From Pseudomonadota bacterium (GTDB taxonomy: Bacteria; Pseudomonadota; Gammaproteobacteria; Burkholderiales; Burkholderiaceae_C): a stretch of 64,000 bases of DNA. Of this stretch, positions 9,267-18,094 are shown piece by piece. The stretch's first letter is position 1; each line of letters begins with the position of its first letter. The notes beneath the pieces were generated by a model. That model saw nothing but the letters and a program-made list of their open reading frames with translations, did not search any database and was not told where the DNA came from. The DNA lies in assembly GCA_023387335.1 (NCBI GenBank), contig JAEWIF010000006.1:62001-126000 (forward strand), in the 5' to 3' direction. The position numbers were made by a program, and so were the translations under genes.

Positions 9267-10280
9267 TCAGGTGGCGCCCACGCTGCCCGTGACCGGCAGC
9301 ACGATGCCCGTGATGTAGCTCGCGCACGCGGGCGAAGCCAGGAACACGTAGGCCGGCGACAGTTCCTCCGGTTGCGCGGGCCGCTTCATGTCGCTGGACT
9401 TGCCGAACTGCGCCACCTTCTCGGCGGTCTGGTCCGCCGGGTTGAGCGGCGTCCACACCGGGCCCGGCGCCACGCAGTTCACGCGGATGCCCTTCTCCAG
9501 CAGGCTCGAAGCCAGCGACATCGTGAAGGCGTGGATCGCGCCCTTGGTGGCCGAGTAGTCCAGCAGGTTGCCGCTGCCGCGCAGGGCCACCACCGAGCCG
9601 GTGTTGATGATCGAAGCGCCCGGCTTGAGGTGCTGCAGCGCGGCGCGGGCCATGTAGAAGTAGCCGAAGATATTGGTCTTCATGGTCTCTTCCAGGCGCT
9701 CGTCGCTGATGTCGGCCAGCGAGTAAGCGTGTTCCTGGAACGCGGCGTTGTTCACCAGGATGTCCAGCCGGTCGAACTCGGCCACGGTCTTCTCGACCGC
9801 CTCCTTGCAGAACTTCGAGTCCTTCACGTCGCCCGCGATCAGGAGGCACTGGCGGCCCTCCTTCTCGACCCAGCGCTTCGTTTCCTCCGCGTCCTCGTGC
9901 GAGCTCAGGTACACGATGGCGACGTCGGCGCCCTCGCGCGCATAGAGAACGGCCACCGAGCGGCCGATGCCGGAATCACCGCCCGTGATCAGGGCCACCA
10001 TGCCCTTGAGCTTGCCGCTGCCGCGGTAGTCGGGCGCGAAGAAGCGGGGCTTGAGGTCCATGTCGGCTTCCAGCCCCGGCTTCTCCAGGTGCTGGGCCGG
10101 CAGTTCCTCGGGTTGCGGGCGGCCGGTCGGCGGCGACCTGGACTGCTGCTCCTGCCTGCTGACGATGCCCTGTTCCTTGGCCTTGGCCTTGGCGGCGTCC
10201 TTGCGGTCCTGTTCGCGCTGGATGTCGCGCTGCTTCTCGGCGGCGGCCTCGTTGCCGCGCGCGCTGGGCTTGTTCTCCAT
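9267..10280 (-). CDS. SDR family oxidoreductase with charged N-terminal extension
   Basis: The 337-residue protein begins at ATG 10280, eight bases after AGGAG. Residues 1-80 are a charged, low-complexity extension (ENKPSARGNEAAAEKQRDIQREQDRK...). The Rossmann fold starts with ALITGGDSGIGRSVAVLYAREGADV, includes NNAA, the catalytic Ser region (INTGSVVAL) and the YSATK catalytic pair. It resembles the YghA/YhdF group of NADP-dependent dehydrogenases often induced in stress. The substrate is not predictable. It is preceded by an 88-base gap containing a GC-rich inverted repeat. Confidence 0.9.
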   Translation of the reverse strand: MENKPSARGNEAAAEKQRDIQREQDRKDAAKAKAKEQGIVSRQEQQSRSPPTGRPQPEELPAQHLEKPGLEADMDLKPRFFAPDYRGSGKLKGMVALITGGDSGIGRSVAVLYAREGADVAIVYLSSHEDAEETKRWVEKEGRQCLLIAGDVKDSKFCKEAVEKTVAEFDRLDILVNNAAFQEHAYSLADISDERLEETMKTNIFGYFYMARAALQHLKPGASIINTGSVVALRGSGNLLDYSATKGAIHAFTMSLASSLLEKGIRVNCVAPGPVWTPLNPADQTAEKVAQFGKSSDMKRPAQPEELSPAYVFLASPACASYITGIVLPVTGSVGAT

Positions 10281-10368
10281 CGTGGGAACTCCTGTGCAAA
10301 CCCCCACTATCGCGAGCGCGGCCGCGCGGGGCTGTAGACCGTCGCGGTCCGCCCGCGTGGGAGCGGGC

Positions 10369-10833
10369 CTACAGGCCGGCGGCCTGCTTGGCGCGCAGCT
10401 TGGCGGCTATGTACTCGCCGTGCGTGACGTGCAGCAGGCCCGCGATTCGCGAGATGACGTGGTTCTCGTGCGCGTCGACCGCGCCGTCGGCATAGGCCAC
10501 CTGCCACATCGTCTCGACCACCGCCACCTTCGACGGCTGGTCCAGTTCGTCGTTCAGCTGCGAGGTGAACTGGTGGAAGTCGGAGGCGCTGCGAGACGCC
10601 TCGTCGGCCAGCACGATCAGCTCGTGCAGCTCGCGCTCGCCCAGCGGGAAACGCTTGCGCATCGCGGCCAGGACGACATCGCGTTCGGCGTCGGTGACCT
10701 GCGGATCGGCCCGCATCACTTCCACCAGCAGCACCGCGCAGGCCAGGCGCAGCGCCTCCGGGCCCGTGGCCGGAGCGCCGCGGAAGGGTTCGCCCTTGAG
10801 GGCCGAGAAGACATCGCGCAGGGACTGGAACAT
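10369..10833 (-). CDS. TerB-like (tellurite resistance domain) protein
   Basis: The 154-residue all-helical protein fits the TerB/DjlA-type fold: acidic residues precede conserved turns (ADPQVTDAERDVV, YADGAVDAHENHVI) that resemble its metal-binding helix ends. No signal peptide or membrane segment is seen. Its start is 16 bases downstream of the stop of the hybrid histidine kinase, so the two are probably cotranscribed. No other ter genes are nearby, so a tellurite phenotype should not be assumed. Confidence 0.85.
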   Translation of the reverse strand: MFQSLRDVFSALKGEPFRGAPATGPEALRLACAVLLVEVMRADPQVTDAERDVVLAAMRKRFPLGERELHELIVLADEASRSASDFHQFTSQLNDELDQPSKVAVVETMWQVAYADGAVDAHENHVISRIAGLLHVTHGEYIAAKLRAKQAAGL

Positions 10834-10849
10834 GGAATGGCGGACCGCC

Positions 10850-12967
10850 TCAACGGCTCGAAAGTTCCTGCAGGCGCGCCGGATCGACCGGCTTGGTCCA
10901 GTGGTGGTCGAACCCGGCCTGCCGCGCCTGCTCCTTGTCCTGCTGCTGGCCCCAGCCGGTGAGCGCGATCAGGATGGGCTGGCGCACGCCTTCCAGCTTG
11001 CGGATGCGGCGTGCCACCTCGTAGCCGCTGAAGTCCGGCAGGCCGATGTCCAGCAGCACCACGTCGGGCCGGAACTCGGCGGCCTGCGCCACCGCCGAGC
11101 GGCCGTCGTGCACCACCACGACCTCGTTGCCCGACATGCGCAGCAGCTCGGCCACCGTCTCGGCGGCATCCTCGTTGTCGTCCACCACCAGCAGGCGCCG
11201 GGCGTGCGAGACGGGCGCGGGCGCGCCGGTCTCGCGCGGCGCGCTCTCGGTCGCGGAGGGCGACTCGCGGCGATGGCGCGGCAGCCGCACGATGAATTCG
11301 CTGCCCTTGTCCAGGCCCGGGCTGGTGGCCTCGACGCGGCCGCCGTGCAGCCGCACCAGTCCGTCCACCAGCGACAAGCCGATGCCCAGCCCGCCGTGCC
11401 GGCCCTCGCCCGGATGCGGCGCCTGCGTGAAGAGGCCGAACACCTTGCCCAGCATCTCGGGCGCGATGCCGCTGCCGTTGTCCTTGATGCGCACCACCAG
11501 CTCGTCGGGCCGGGCCTCGACCGCCACGTCGATGCGGCCGCCGCGCCTCGTGTACTTGGCGGCGTTGTTCAGGAGGTTGGAGAACACCTGCGCCAGCCGC
11601 GCGGGGTCGGCCACCAGATCGGTGGACTCGTCCGGGAACGCGATCGACAGCTTGTGGTGCGCGGCCTCGATGTGCGGCCGGCTGATCTCCACCGCCGTGC
11701 CGATCACGTGGACCAGGTTGGTGGGTTCCTTCTTCAGCTCGATCTTGCCGGTGCTGATGCGCGAGACGTCCAGCAGGTCGTCGACCAGCCGCGAGAGCTG
11801 CCCGACCTGCCGCTCGATGATGCCGCCCACCTGCTCGATGCGCTGCGGGTCGCCCTTGGCCTTCTTGATGATGGAGAGGCCGTTCCAGATCGGCGCCAGC
11901 GGATTGCGCAACTCGTGCGCCAGCGTGGCGAGGAACACGTCCTTGGCCCGGTCGGATTCGCGCAGCTGCTCCAGCAACTGCGCGTTGTCGATGGCCACCG
12001 CCGCGCGGCGCGCCAGGTCCTCGGCCAGGGCCAGGTCCTCCGCGCCGTAGCGGCGGCGCGATTCGGTGGTGATGAAGGTGGCCACGCCGAGGGTGCGGCC
12101 CCGCACGTTGAGCGGCGCGCCGATGTACGAGTGCAGGCCCAGCGTGCGCAGGATGGCGAGCAGCTCCGGGTCGGTCACGGTGGCCTGCAGTTCCTCGTCG
12201 GTGACCTCGCGCACCATGTAGCCCTTGCCGCTGCGCAGCACGCCCCAGGTGCCGCGCGTGCTGGTGGCGTCGGGCGGGTAGCGGCGGTGCAGCTCGTGCA
12301 GCTTCTGCACCTTGGTGGGATCGACGTGGGCCGCGGCCACGCGGTGCAGCGCGCCGTCCTGCAGCAGGTCGATGGCGCACCAGTCGGCGAAGCGCGGGAC
12401 CGCCAGCTGGGCGATGCGGTCCAGCGTGCTGCGCAGGTCGTTGATGCCGGCCAGTTCGGCGCTGGCCTCGGCCAGGAACTTCAGGTCCTGCTCGCGATGC
12501 CGCCGGCGCGTGATGTCCAGGCAGACGCCCGCCATCGACACCGGCTGTCCGTCGGCGTCGCGCCGCACTCGCGCGCGGGCTTCCAGCCAGCGCACGCCGC
12601 CATCGGGCCAGACCACCCGGTACTCGATGCGGTGCCAGCCGGTGCGTTCTATCGATTCGTTGATGGCCGCGCGCAGGCGCTCGCGGTCGCGCGGATCGAC
12701 CACCTCGTAGTAGTTCTGGCCGTGCAGCGGCTCCGCGCCCTCGGGCAGGCCATGCAGCCGGTCCATGCCCGGCCACCAGGTGCTCCGGCCGGTCGGCAGG
12801 TCGATCTGCCAGATGCCCATGCCGCCGGATTCGAGCGCCAGCTGCAGGCGCTCCTCGGTCTGCCGGAGGGTCTCGCCCAGTCGGGCGAAGTCGTCCGGCG
12901 GCGGGGCGGGCGTGGGGGGCGTCGCGGCCATGGGATCGGCACAGGGTAGCCGGAACTGCTCGGCCAT
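10850..12967 (-). CDS. Hybrid sensor histidine kinase (PAS-GAF-HisKA-HATPase-receiver)
   Basis: With the ATG at 12967 the protein has 705 residues; an alternative ATG lies at 12931 and neither has a strong ribosome-binding site. In order: a PAS/PAC domain (about 35-155, GMGIWQIDL to LDITRRR), a GAF domain (about 170-325), the dimerization helix with phospho-acceptor His351 (TLAHELRNPLAPI), the ATP-binding domain (NLLNNAAKYT, NGSGI, GGLGIGLSLV) and a C-terminal receiver (LLVVDDNED, VVLLDIGLPDFSG, WTKPV). No membrane helix is visible, so it should sense a cytoplasmic signal. Output partner unknown; the TerB-like gene follows directly. Confidence 0.93.
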   Translation of the reverse strand: MAEQFRLPCADPMAATPPTPAPPPDDFARLGETLRQTEERLQLALESGGMGIWQIDLPTGRSTWWPGMDRLHGLPEGAEPLHGQNYYEVVDPRDRERLRAAINESIERTGWHRIEYRVVWPDGGVRWLEARARVRRDADGQPVSMAGVCLDITRRRHREQDLKFLAEASAELAGINDLRSTLDRIAQLAVPRFADWCAIDLLQDGALHRVAAAHVDPTKVQKLHELHRRYPPDATSTRGTWGVLRSGKGYMVREVTDEELQATVTDPELLAILRTLGLHSYIGAPLNVRGRTLGVATFITTESRRRYGAEDLALAEDLARRAAVAIDNAQLLEQLRESDRAKDVFLATLAHELRNPLAPIWNGLSIIKKAKGDPQRIEQVGGIIERQVGQLSRLVDDLLDVSRISTGKIELKKEPTNLVHVIGTAVEISRPHIEAAHHKLSIAFPDESTDLVADPARLAQVFSNLLNNAAKYTRRGGRIDVAVEARPDELVVRIKDNGSGIAPEMLGKVFGLFTQAPHPGEGRHGGLGIGLSLVDGLVRLHGGRVEATSPGLDKGSEFIVRLPRHRRESPSATESAPRETGAPAPVSHARRLLVVDDNEDAAETVAELLRMSGNEVVVVHDGRSAVAQAAEFRPDVVLLDIGLPDFSGYEVARRIRKLEGVRQPILIALTGWGQQQDKEQARQAGFDHHWTKPVDPARLQELSSR

Positions 12968-13064
12968 TGGGCTCAGTGCAACGCGGCCCCTGCGCCGGCG
13001 ATGGCAAGGCGATGCACATCCGCTGCACGGCCTTGCGCCATGCGCACGAGCCAGCGGCGCGGGC

Positions 13065-14282
13065 TCAGGCCGGGTCCTGGCCCGCCGTAACAAATGCCGG
13101 GTCGCGCCGCGCCGCCGCGCGTTCGAGCCGGTCGGTGCGCCACGCGCACGCCGTGCCCGCCAACGCGAGCAGGGCGGCCACGCCGTACATCGCCTCGAAG
13201 CCGAAGCGCGACACGAGCGCGCCGCCCGCCACCACGCCGATGGTGCCGCCGAAGCCGTAGCCGATCACGGTGAAGAGGGCCTGGCCGCGTCCGCGCAGGC
13301 GGCCGGGGAAATGCTGGGTCACCATCGCGATGCAGGCCGTGTGGTGGGTGGCGAAGCTCAGCGCGTGCAGCACCTGGGCGATGAAGAGCGCCGGCAGCCA
13401 GTCGGCCGCGCCGCCGGTCAGCGCCATCCGGATGACGGTGGCGGCGCCGCAGACCGCCAGCCAGCGCGTCATCGTCATCGCGCGCAGCAGCCGGCCTTGC
13501 GAGAAGAACCAGGCGATCTCCACCAGCACCGACACCGCCCACAGGAGGCCGATCATGGCCTTGCTGTAGCCGCGCGCATCGAGGTAGAGCGAGAGGAAGC
13601 CGTAGATGGCGAAGTGCGCCATCACGTGGAACAGCAGCGAGGCGAAGAACCAGCGCACCACGGGCTGGCGCAGCACGGGGGCGATGGGCTCGCGCCGCGC
13701 GTCAGTGGGATGCGGCTTCTCGCGCACGTCGGGCAGCCACCAGGTGCAGGCCAGCACGCCGGCGAGCGTCACCGCGGCCCAGCCCGGGAAGTGGCCCATG
13801 CCGAACTGCTCGAACCAGGCGCCGGCCGAGAACACGGTGACCATGAAGCCCACCGAGCCCCACAGCCGCACGCGGCCGTAGCGGCCCCAGTCGCCGGCCA
13901 CCAGGTGCGCCATCGCCGCTTCGGTGAGCGACATCATCGAGCTGGTGTGCGTGAACAGCACCAGCAGCACCAGCGCGATCCACCACGGCCCGCCGGCCAC
14001 CCACAGGCCCGCGGAAGCGACCAGGGCCACGGTGGCGCTGATGCGCAGCAGCCGCACGCGCTCGCCGCTGTGGTCCGACAGCGCGCCCCAGGCATAGGGC
14101 GCGAACACGCGGGTGAACGACTGCACCGAGGCCAGCAGGCTGATCACCACGATCGGCAGGCCCAGGTGCTTGAGCCAGAGCGGCAGGTAGGGGTTGAAGA
14201 AGCCGATGTGGGCGAAGTAGGTCGCCGACAGCGCGGCGAACGGCGCCAGCTGGCGCCGCGACGGCGCCTCCTGCGAAGCCAT
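13065..14282 (-). CDS. MFS transporter of the phenylpropionate permease (HcaT-like) group
   Basis: The 405-residue protein starts at ATG 14282, only 5 bases after the aroC stop, so the two are probably translated from one mRNA. It has about 12 hydrophobic segments, with a conserved opening FAALSATYFAHIGFFNPYLPLWLKHLG and the MFS loop GALSDHSGERVRLLR. The family includes the 3-phenylpropionate transporter, but the pairing with chorismate synthase and other Burkholderiales examples do not define a substrate. Confidence 0.88.
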   Translation of the reverse strand: MASQEAPSRRQLAPFAALSATYFAHIGFFNPYLPLWLKHLGLPIVVISLLASVQSFTRVFAPYAWGALSDHSGERVRLLRISATVALVASAGLWVAGGPWWIALVLLVLFTHTSSMMSLTEAAMAHLVAGDWGRYGRVRLWGSVGFMVTVFSAGAWFEQFGMGHFPGWAAVTLAGVLACTWWLPDVREKPHPTDARREPIAPVLRQPVVRWFFASLLFHVMAHFAIYGFLSLYLDARGYSKAMIGLLWAVSVLVEIAWFFSQGRLLRAMTMTRWLAVCGAATVIRMALTGGAADWLPALFIAQVLHALSFATHHTACIAMVTQHFPGRLRGRGQALFTVIGYGFGGTIGVVAGGALVSRFGFEAMYGVAALLALAGTACAWRTDRLERAAARRDPAFVTAGQDPA

Positions 14283-14287
14283 GACGC

Positions 14288-15385
14288 TCAGAGGAAGGAG
14301 GCCGCGATCGGCTCGAGCGGGGTCTCGACGTCCGCGTTCTGCGCGCGGTGGCGCAGCACGTGGTCGATGACGACCAGCGCCAGCATGGCCTCGGCGATGG
14401 GCGTGGCGCGGATGCCCACGCAGGGATCGTGGCGCCCCTTGGTCACCACCTGGGTCGGCTTGCCTTCCAGGTCGATGGTGTCGCGCGGGCTGATGATGGA
14501 ACTGGTGGGCTTGATCGCGATCGAGACGTCCAGGTCCTGGCCGGTGCTGATGCCGCCCAGCACGCCGCCCGCGTTGTTGCCGGCGAAGCCTTGCGGCGTG
14601 AGCGAGTCGCCGTGGGTGGTGCCGCGCTGGGCGACGCTGGCGAAGCCGGCCCCGATCTCCACGCCCTTGACCGCGTTGATGCCCATCATCGCCCAGGCGA
14701 TGTCGGCGTCGAGCTTGTCGAACAGCGGCTCGCCCAGGCCCGCGGGCATGTTGCTCGCGGTGACGCGCACGCGCGCGCCGCAGGAGTCGCCGGACTTGCG
14801 CAGCGCGTCCATGTAGGCCTCGAGGCGCGAGACGTCGGCCACCGGCGCGAAGAACGGGTTGTTCGGCACGTGGTCCCACGACTCGAACGGGATCTCGATC
14901 TCGCCGATCTGCTGCATGCAGCCGCGGAACACGATGCCGTGCCGGCGCGCCAGCCATTTCTTCGCGACCGCGCCGGCCGCGACCATGGGCGCGGTGAGGC
15001 GGGCGGACGAGCGGCCGCCGCCGCGCGGATCGCGCAGGCCGTATTTCTGCAGGTAGGTGTAGTCGGCGTGGCCGGGGCGGAAGGTGCGCGAGACCTCGCT
15101 GTAGTCCTTGCTGCGCTGGTCCATGTTGCGGATCAGCAGGCAGATGGGCGTGCCGGTGGTGCGGCCCTCGTACACGCCGGACAGGATCTCGACCTTGTCT
15201 TCTTCCTGGCGCTGGGTGACGTGGCGGCTGGTGCCGGGACGGCGGCGGTCCAGGTCGGGCTGGATGTCGGCCTCGGACAGTTCCAGGCCGGGCGGGCAAC
15301 CGTCGATCACGCAACCGATGGCCGGCCCGTGCGACTCACCGAAGTTGGTGACTGCGAAAAGGCTGCCGAAGGTGTTGCCGCTCAT
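14288..15385 (-). CDS. aroC: Chorismate synthase
   Basis: AroC makes chorismate from 5-enolpyruvylshikimate 3-phosphate with reduced FMN, the last shared step of aromatic biosynthesis. The 365-residue product opens with [32 protein letters not shown], carries [13 protein letters not shown] and the later signature [11 protein letters not shown], all standard. It is separated from pheA, tyrA and aroA, which lie 30 kb away in the gyrA operon, and is followed by an MFS transporter gene. Confidence 0.98.
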   Translation of the reverse strand: MSGNTFGSLFAVTNFGESHGPAIGCVIDGCPPGLELSEADIQPDLDRRRPGTSRHVTQRQEEDKVEILSGVYEGRTTGTPICLLIRNMDQRSKDYSEVSRTFRPGHADYTYLQKYGLRDPRGGGRSSARLTAPMVAAGAVAKKWLARRHGIVFRGCMQQIGEIEIPFESWDHVPNNPFFAPVADVSRLEAYMDALRKSGDSCGARVRVTASNMPAGLGEPLFDKLDADIAWAMMGINAVKGVEIGAGFASVAQRGTTHGDSLTPQGFAGNNAGGVLGGISTGQDLDVSIAIKPTSSIISPRDTIDLEGKPTQVVTKGRHDPCVGIRATPIAEAMLALVVIDHVLRHRAQNADVETPLEPIAASFL

Positions 15386-15422
15386 GGGCGGCGATTATCC
15401 CAGAGGGATGGGGACCCGGCGG

Positions 15423-15887
15423 CTACAGCTGGGCCGTGGGCTGCACGTCTTCGCCGCTCGGCCAGTCGCGGATGTAGGCCTTGAGCATGCGGTTCTCGAA
15501 GTTCTGGCTGTCCACCACCGCCCGGGCGACGTCGTAGAAGCTGATCACGCCCATCAGCATGCGCTTGTCCATCACCGGCATGTAGCGAGCGTGACGGTCC
15601 AGCATCATGCGGCGCACCTCGTCGAGTTCGGTCTCGGAGGTGCAGGTGAGCGGGTGGTCGTCCATCGCGGAACGCACGAGGCGGGTGCCGACGGCGCCGC
15701 CGTTGGCCACGATGGTCTGGATGACCTCGCGGAAGGTGAGCATGCCCACCAGGTCGCCGTGCTCCATCACCACCAGGGAGCCGATGTCCTTCTCGGCCAT
15801 GCACTCGATCGCACGGGCCAGCGGCTCGTCGGGCGGCACGGTGTAGAGCGTGTTGCCCTTGACGCGAAGGATGTCGCTGACTTTCAT
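15423..15887 (-). CDS. CBS-domain pair protein
   Basis: The 154-residue protein starts at ATG 15887 with GAGGAGAC upstream and is little more than two CBS repeats (about residues 10-65 and 80-140): VPPDEPLARAIECMAEKDIGSLVVMEHGDLVGMLTFREV and TSETELDEVRRMMLDRHARYMPVMDKRMLMGVISFYDVARAV. Such modules bind adenosyl nucleotides and regulate partner proteins. No partner is apparent. It is divergent from metY with about 100 bases between the starts. Confidence 0.92.
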   Translation of the reverse strand: MKVSDILRVKGNTLYTVPPDEPLARAIECMAEKDIGSLVVMEHGDLVGMLTFREVIQTIVANGGAVGTRLVRSAMDDHPLTCTSETELDEVRRMMLDRHARYMPVMDKRMLMGVISFYDVARAVVDSQNFENRMLKAYIRDWPSGEDVQPTAQL

Positions 15888-15987
15888 GCTTGTCTCCTCG
15901 GACTCAAGTGCGGTGGGGGTGCGGATGAATATAGCCCACAATGCCAAGCGCACACAAACGAGACAAGGGACGAGGAAGGAGACTCCC

Positions 15988-17286
15988 ATGCCCGGCTATT
16001 CCGATCCCGGCTTCGACACGCTGGCCCTGCATGCCGGCGCGGCGCCCGACCCCGCGACAGGCGCGCGGGCCGTGCCCATCCACCTGACGACTTCGTTCGT
16101 CTTCGAGTCCAGCGACCACGCGGCGGCGCTCTTCAACCTCGAGCGCTCCGGCCACGTCTATTCCCGCATCAGCAACCCGACCAATGCCGTGCTCGAGCAG
16201 CGGGTGGCGGCGCTGGAAGGCGGCGTCGGCGCGATCGCCACCGCCAGCGGCCAGGCCGCCCTGCACCTCTGCATCGCCACACTGATGGGTTCGGGCTCGC
16301 ACATCGTCGCCAGCACCGCGCTCTACGGCGGCTCGCAGAACCTGCTGCACTACACGATGCGCCGCTTCGGCATCGAGACCACCTTCGTGCGGCCGGGCGA
16401 CATCGACGGCTGGCGCGCGGCGATCCGGCCGAACACGCGGCTGCTCTTCGGCGAGACCGTCGGCAACCCCGGCCTGGACGTGCTGGACATCCCGACCGTC
16501 TCGGCCATCGCGCACGAGGCGGGCGTGCCGCTGCTGGTGGACTCGACCTTCACCACGCCCTGGCTGATGAAGCCGTTCGACCACGGCGCCGACCTCATCT
16601 ACCACTCGGCCACCAAGTTCCTCTCCGGCCACGGCACCGTGATCGGCGGCGTGGTGGTGGACGGCGGCAGCTTCGACTGGGAGCGCTCTGGCAGGTTCGC
16701 CGAGCTGACGGCGCCGTACGACGGCTTCCACGGCATGGTGTTCAGCGAGGAGTCCACCGTCGGCGCCTTCCTGCTGCGCGCGCGTCGCGAGGGCCTGCGC
16801 GACTTCGGCGCCAGCATGAGCCCGCACACCGCATGGCTGATCCTGCAGGGCATCGAGACGCTGCCGCTGCGGATGGAAAAGCACATGCGCAACACGGAAC
16901 GCGTGGTCGAGTTCCTGGCCTCGCAGGCCTTCGTGGAACGCGTGGGCCATCCGATGCTGGAGTCGCATCCCAGCCATGCGCTGGCGAAGAAGCTGCTGCC
17001 GCGCGGCGCCGGTTCGGTGTTCAGCTTCGACATGCGCGGCAACCGCGCGCAGGGCCGCAAGTTCATCGAGACGCTCAAGGTGTTCAGCCACCTGGCCAAC
17101 GTGGGCGACTGCCGCTCGCTGGTGATCCACCCGGCCAGCACCACGCACTTCCGCATGAGCGACGAAGCGCTCAGCGGCGCCGGCATCACCCAGGGCACGA
17201 TCCGCCTGTCCATCGGACTGGAGGATCCGGACGACCTGATCGACGACCTGAAGCGGGCGCTCAAGGCGGCCGAGAAGGCGGCCTGA
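15988..17286 (+). CDS. metY: O-acetylhomoserine aminocarboxypropyltransferase (sulfhydrylase)
   Basis: The 432-residue PLP enzyme belongs to the Cys/Met metabolism family and by length and the SNPTNAVLEQRVAALEGG segment best fits MetY, which makes homocysteine from O-acetylhomoserine and sulfide. The PLP lysine is in HSATKFLSGHG (Lys210). MetZ (O-succinylhomoserine) is the alternative. AAGGAG lies 8-10 bases before the ATG. One base separates its stop from the next gene, so it leads a four-gene run with a hydrolase, a P450 and a DUF962 protein. Confidence 0.9.
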   Translation: MPGYSDPGFDTLALHAGAAPDPATGARAVPIHLTTSFVFESSDHAAALFNLERSGHVYSRISNPTNAVLEQRVAALEGGVGAIATASGQAALHLCIATLMGSGSHIVASTALYGGSQNLLHYTMRRFGIETTFVRPGDIDGWRAAIRPNTRLLFGETVGNPGLDVLDIPTVSAIAHEAGVPLLVDSTFTTPWLMKPFDHGADLIYHSATKFLSGHGTVIGGVVVDGGSFDWERSGRFAELTAPYDGFHGMVFSEESTVGAFLLRARREGLRDFGASMSPHTAWLILQGIETLPLRMEKHMRNTERVVEFLASQAFVERVGHPMLESHPSHALAKKLLPRGAGSVFSFDMRGNRAQGRKFIETLKVFSHLANVGDCRSLVIHPASTTHFRMSDEALSGAGITQGTIRLSIGLEDPDDLIDDLKRALKAAEKAA

Positions 17287-17287
17287 C

Positions 17288-18094
17288 ATGGAACTCACCG
17301 TCCGCGGCCAGCCCGTCTACTGCTACACCGGCGGCAAGCCTTTCGATCCGGCCAAGCCCACCGTGGTGTTCCTCCACGGCGTGCTGAACGACCACAGCGT
17401 GTGGATCCTGCAGACCCGCTACTTCGCCCACCACGGCTGGAACGTGCTCGCGCCCGACCTGCCGGGGCATTGCCGCAGCGGCGGCGAACCGCCGGCGTCG
17501 GTGGAGGAAGCCGCGCAGTTCACGATCGACCTGCTCGAGGCGGCCGGGGTGAAGCAGGCCGCGCTGGTCGGCCACAGCTTCGGGGCGCTCATCGCCCTCG
17601 AGGCGGCGTCGCGCGCGACCGACCGCGTGAGCCGGCTCGCGCTCTGCGGCGTGGCCGCGCCGATGAAGGTGTCGCCCGCGCTGCTGGACAACTCGCTGAA
17701 CGCGCCGATGAAGGCCATCGACATGGTCAACGTGTTCTCGCATTCGATGCTGGCGCCGCCGCCCTCCGCGCTCGGCCCGGGCACCTGGCTGTACGGCGGC
17801 TCGCGCGCGCTGATGCGGCGGGTGCTGGCGAGCAATCCGCGCGTGAACGTGTTCCACCGCGGCTTCGTCGCCTGCGACAGCTACAACGGCGGCGACGCGG
17901 CGATGGAGAAGGTGAAGTGCCCGGTGCTCTTCGTGCTGGGACGCCAGGACGCGATGACGCCGCCGCGCGCCGCGCAGTCGCTGCAGTCGCGGGCGAAAGA
18001 CGCTCGCACCACGCTGGTCGATGCGGGCCACCAGATGATGACCGAGGCGCCCGACGCGGTGCTCGCGGCGCTGAAGGATTTCCTGCGGCCATGA
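17288..18094 (+). CDS. Alpha/beta hydrolase
   Basis: The 268-residue protein has the alpha/beta hydrolase pattern: oxyanion strand VVFLHGVLND, nucleophile elbow GHSFG (Ser near residue 98), an acid in GRQDAMTPP and the histidine in AGHQMM. No signal peptide is seen. It begins one base after metY and its stop overlaps the P450 start (ATGA), so translation is coupled. Substrate unknown; esters or thioesters linked to P450 chemistry are possible. Confidence 0.88.
   Translation: MELTVRGQPVYCYTGGKPFDPAKPTVVFLHGVLNDHSVWILQTRYFAHHGWNVLAPDLPGHCRSGGEPPASVEEAAQFTIDLLEAAGVKQAALVGHSFGALIALEAASRATDRVSRLALCGVAAPMKVSPALLDNSLNAPMKAIDMVNVFSHSMLAPPPSALGPGTWLYGGSRALMRRVLASNPRVNVFHRGFVACDSYNGGDAAMEKVKCPVLFVLGRQDAMTPPRAAQSLQSRAKDARTTLVDAGHQMMTEAPDAVLAALKDFLRP

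Noticed and set aside
10281..10368. GC-rich inverted repeat (cccgcgtgggagcggg) as a terminator of the TerB-like gene
   Set aside because: A stem can be drawn but there is no T-run on either strand; it may just be a dispersed repeat.
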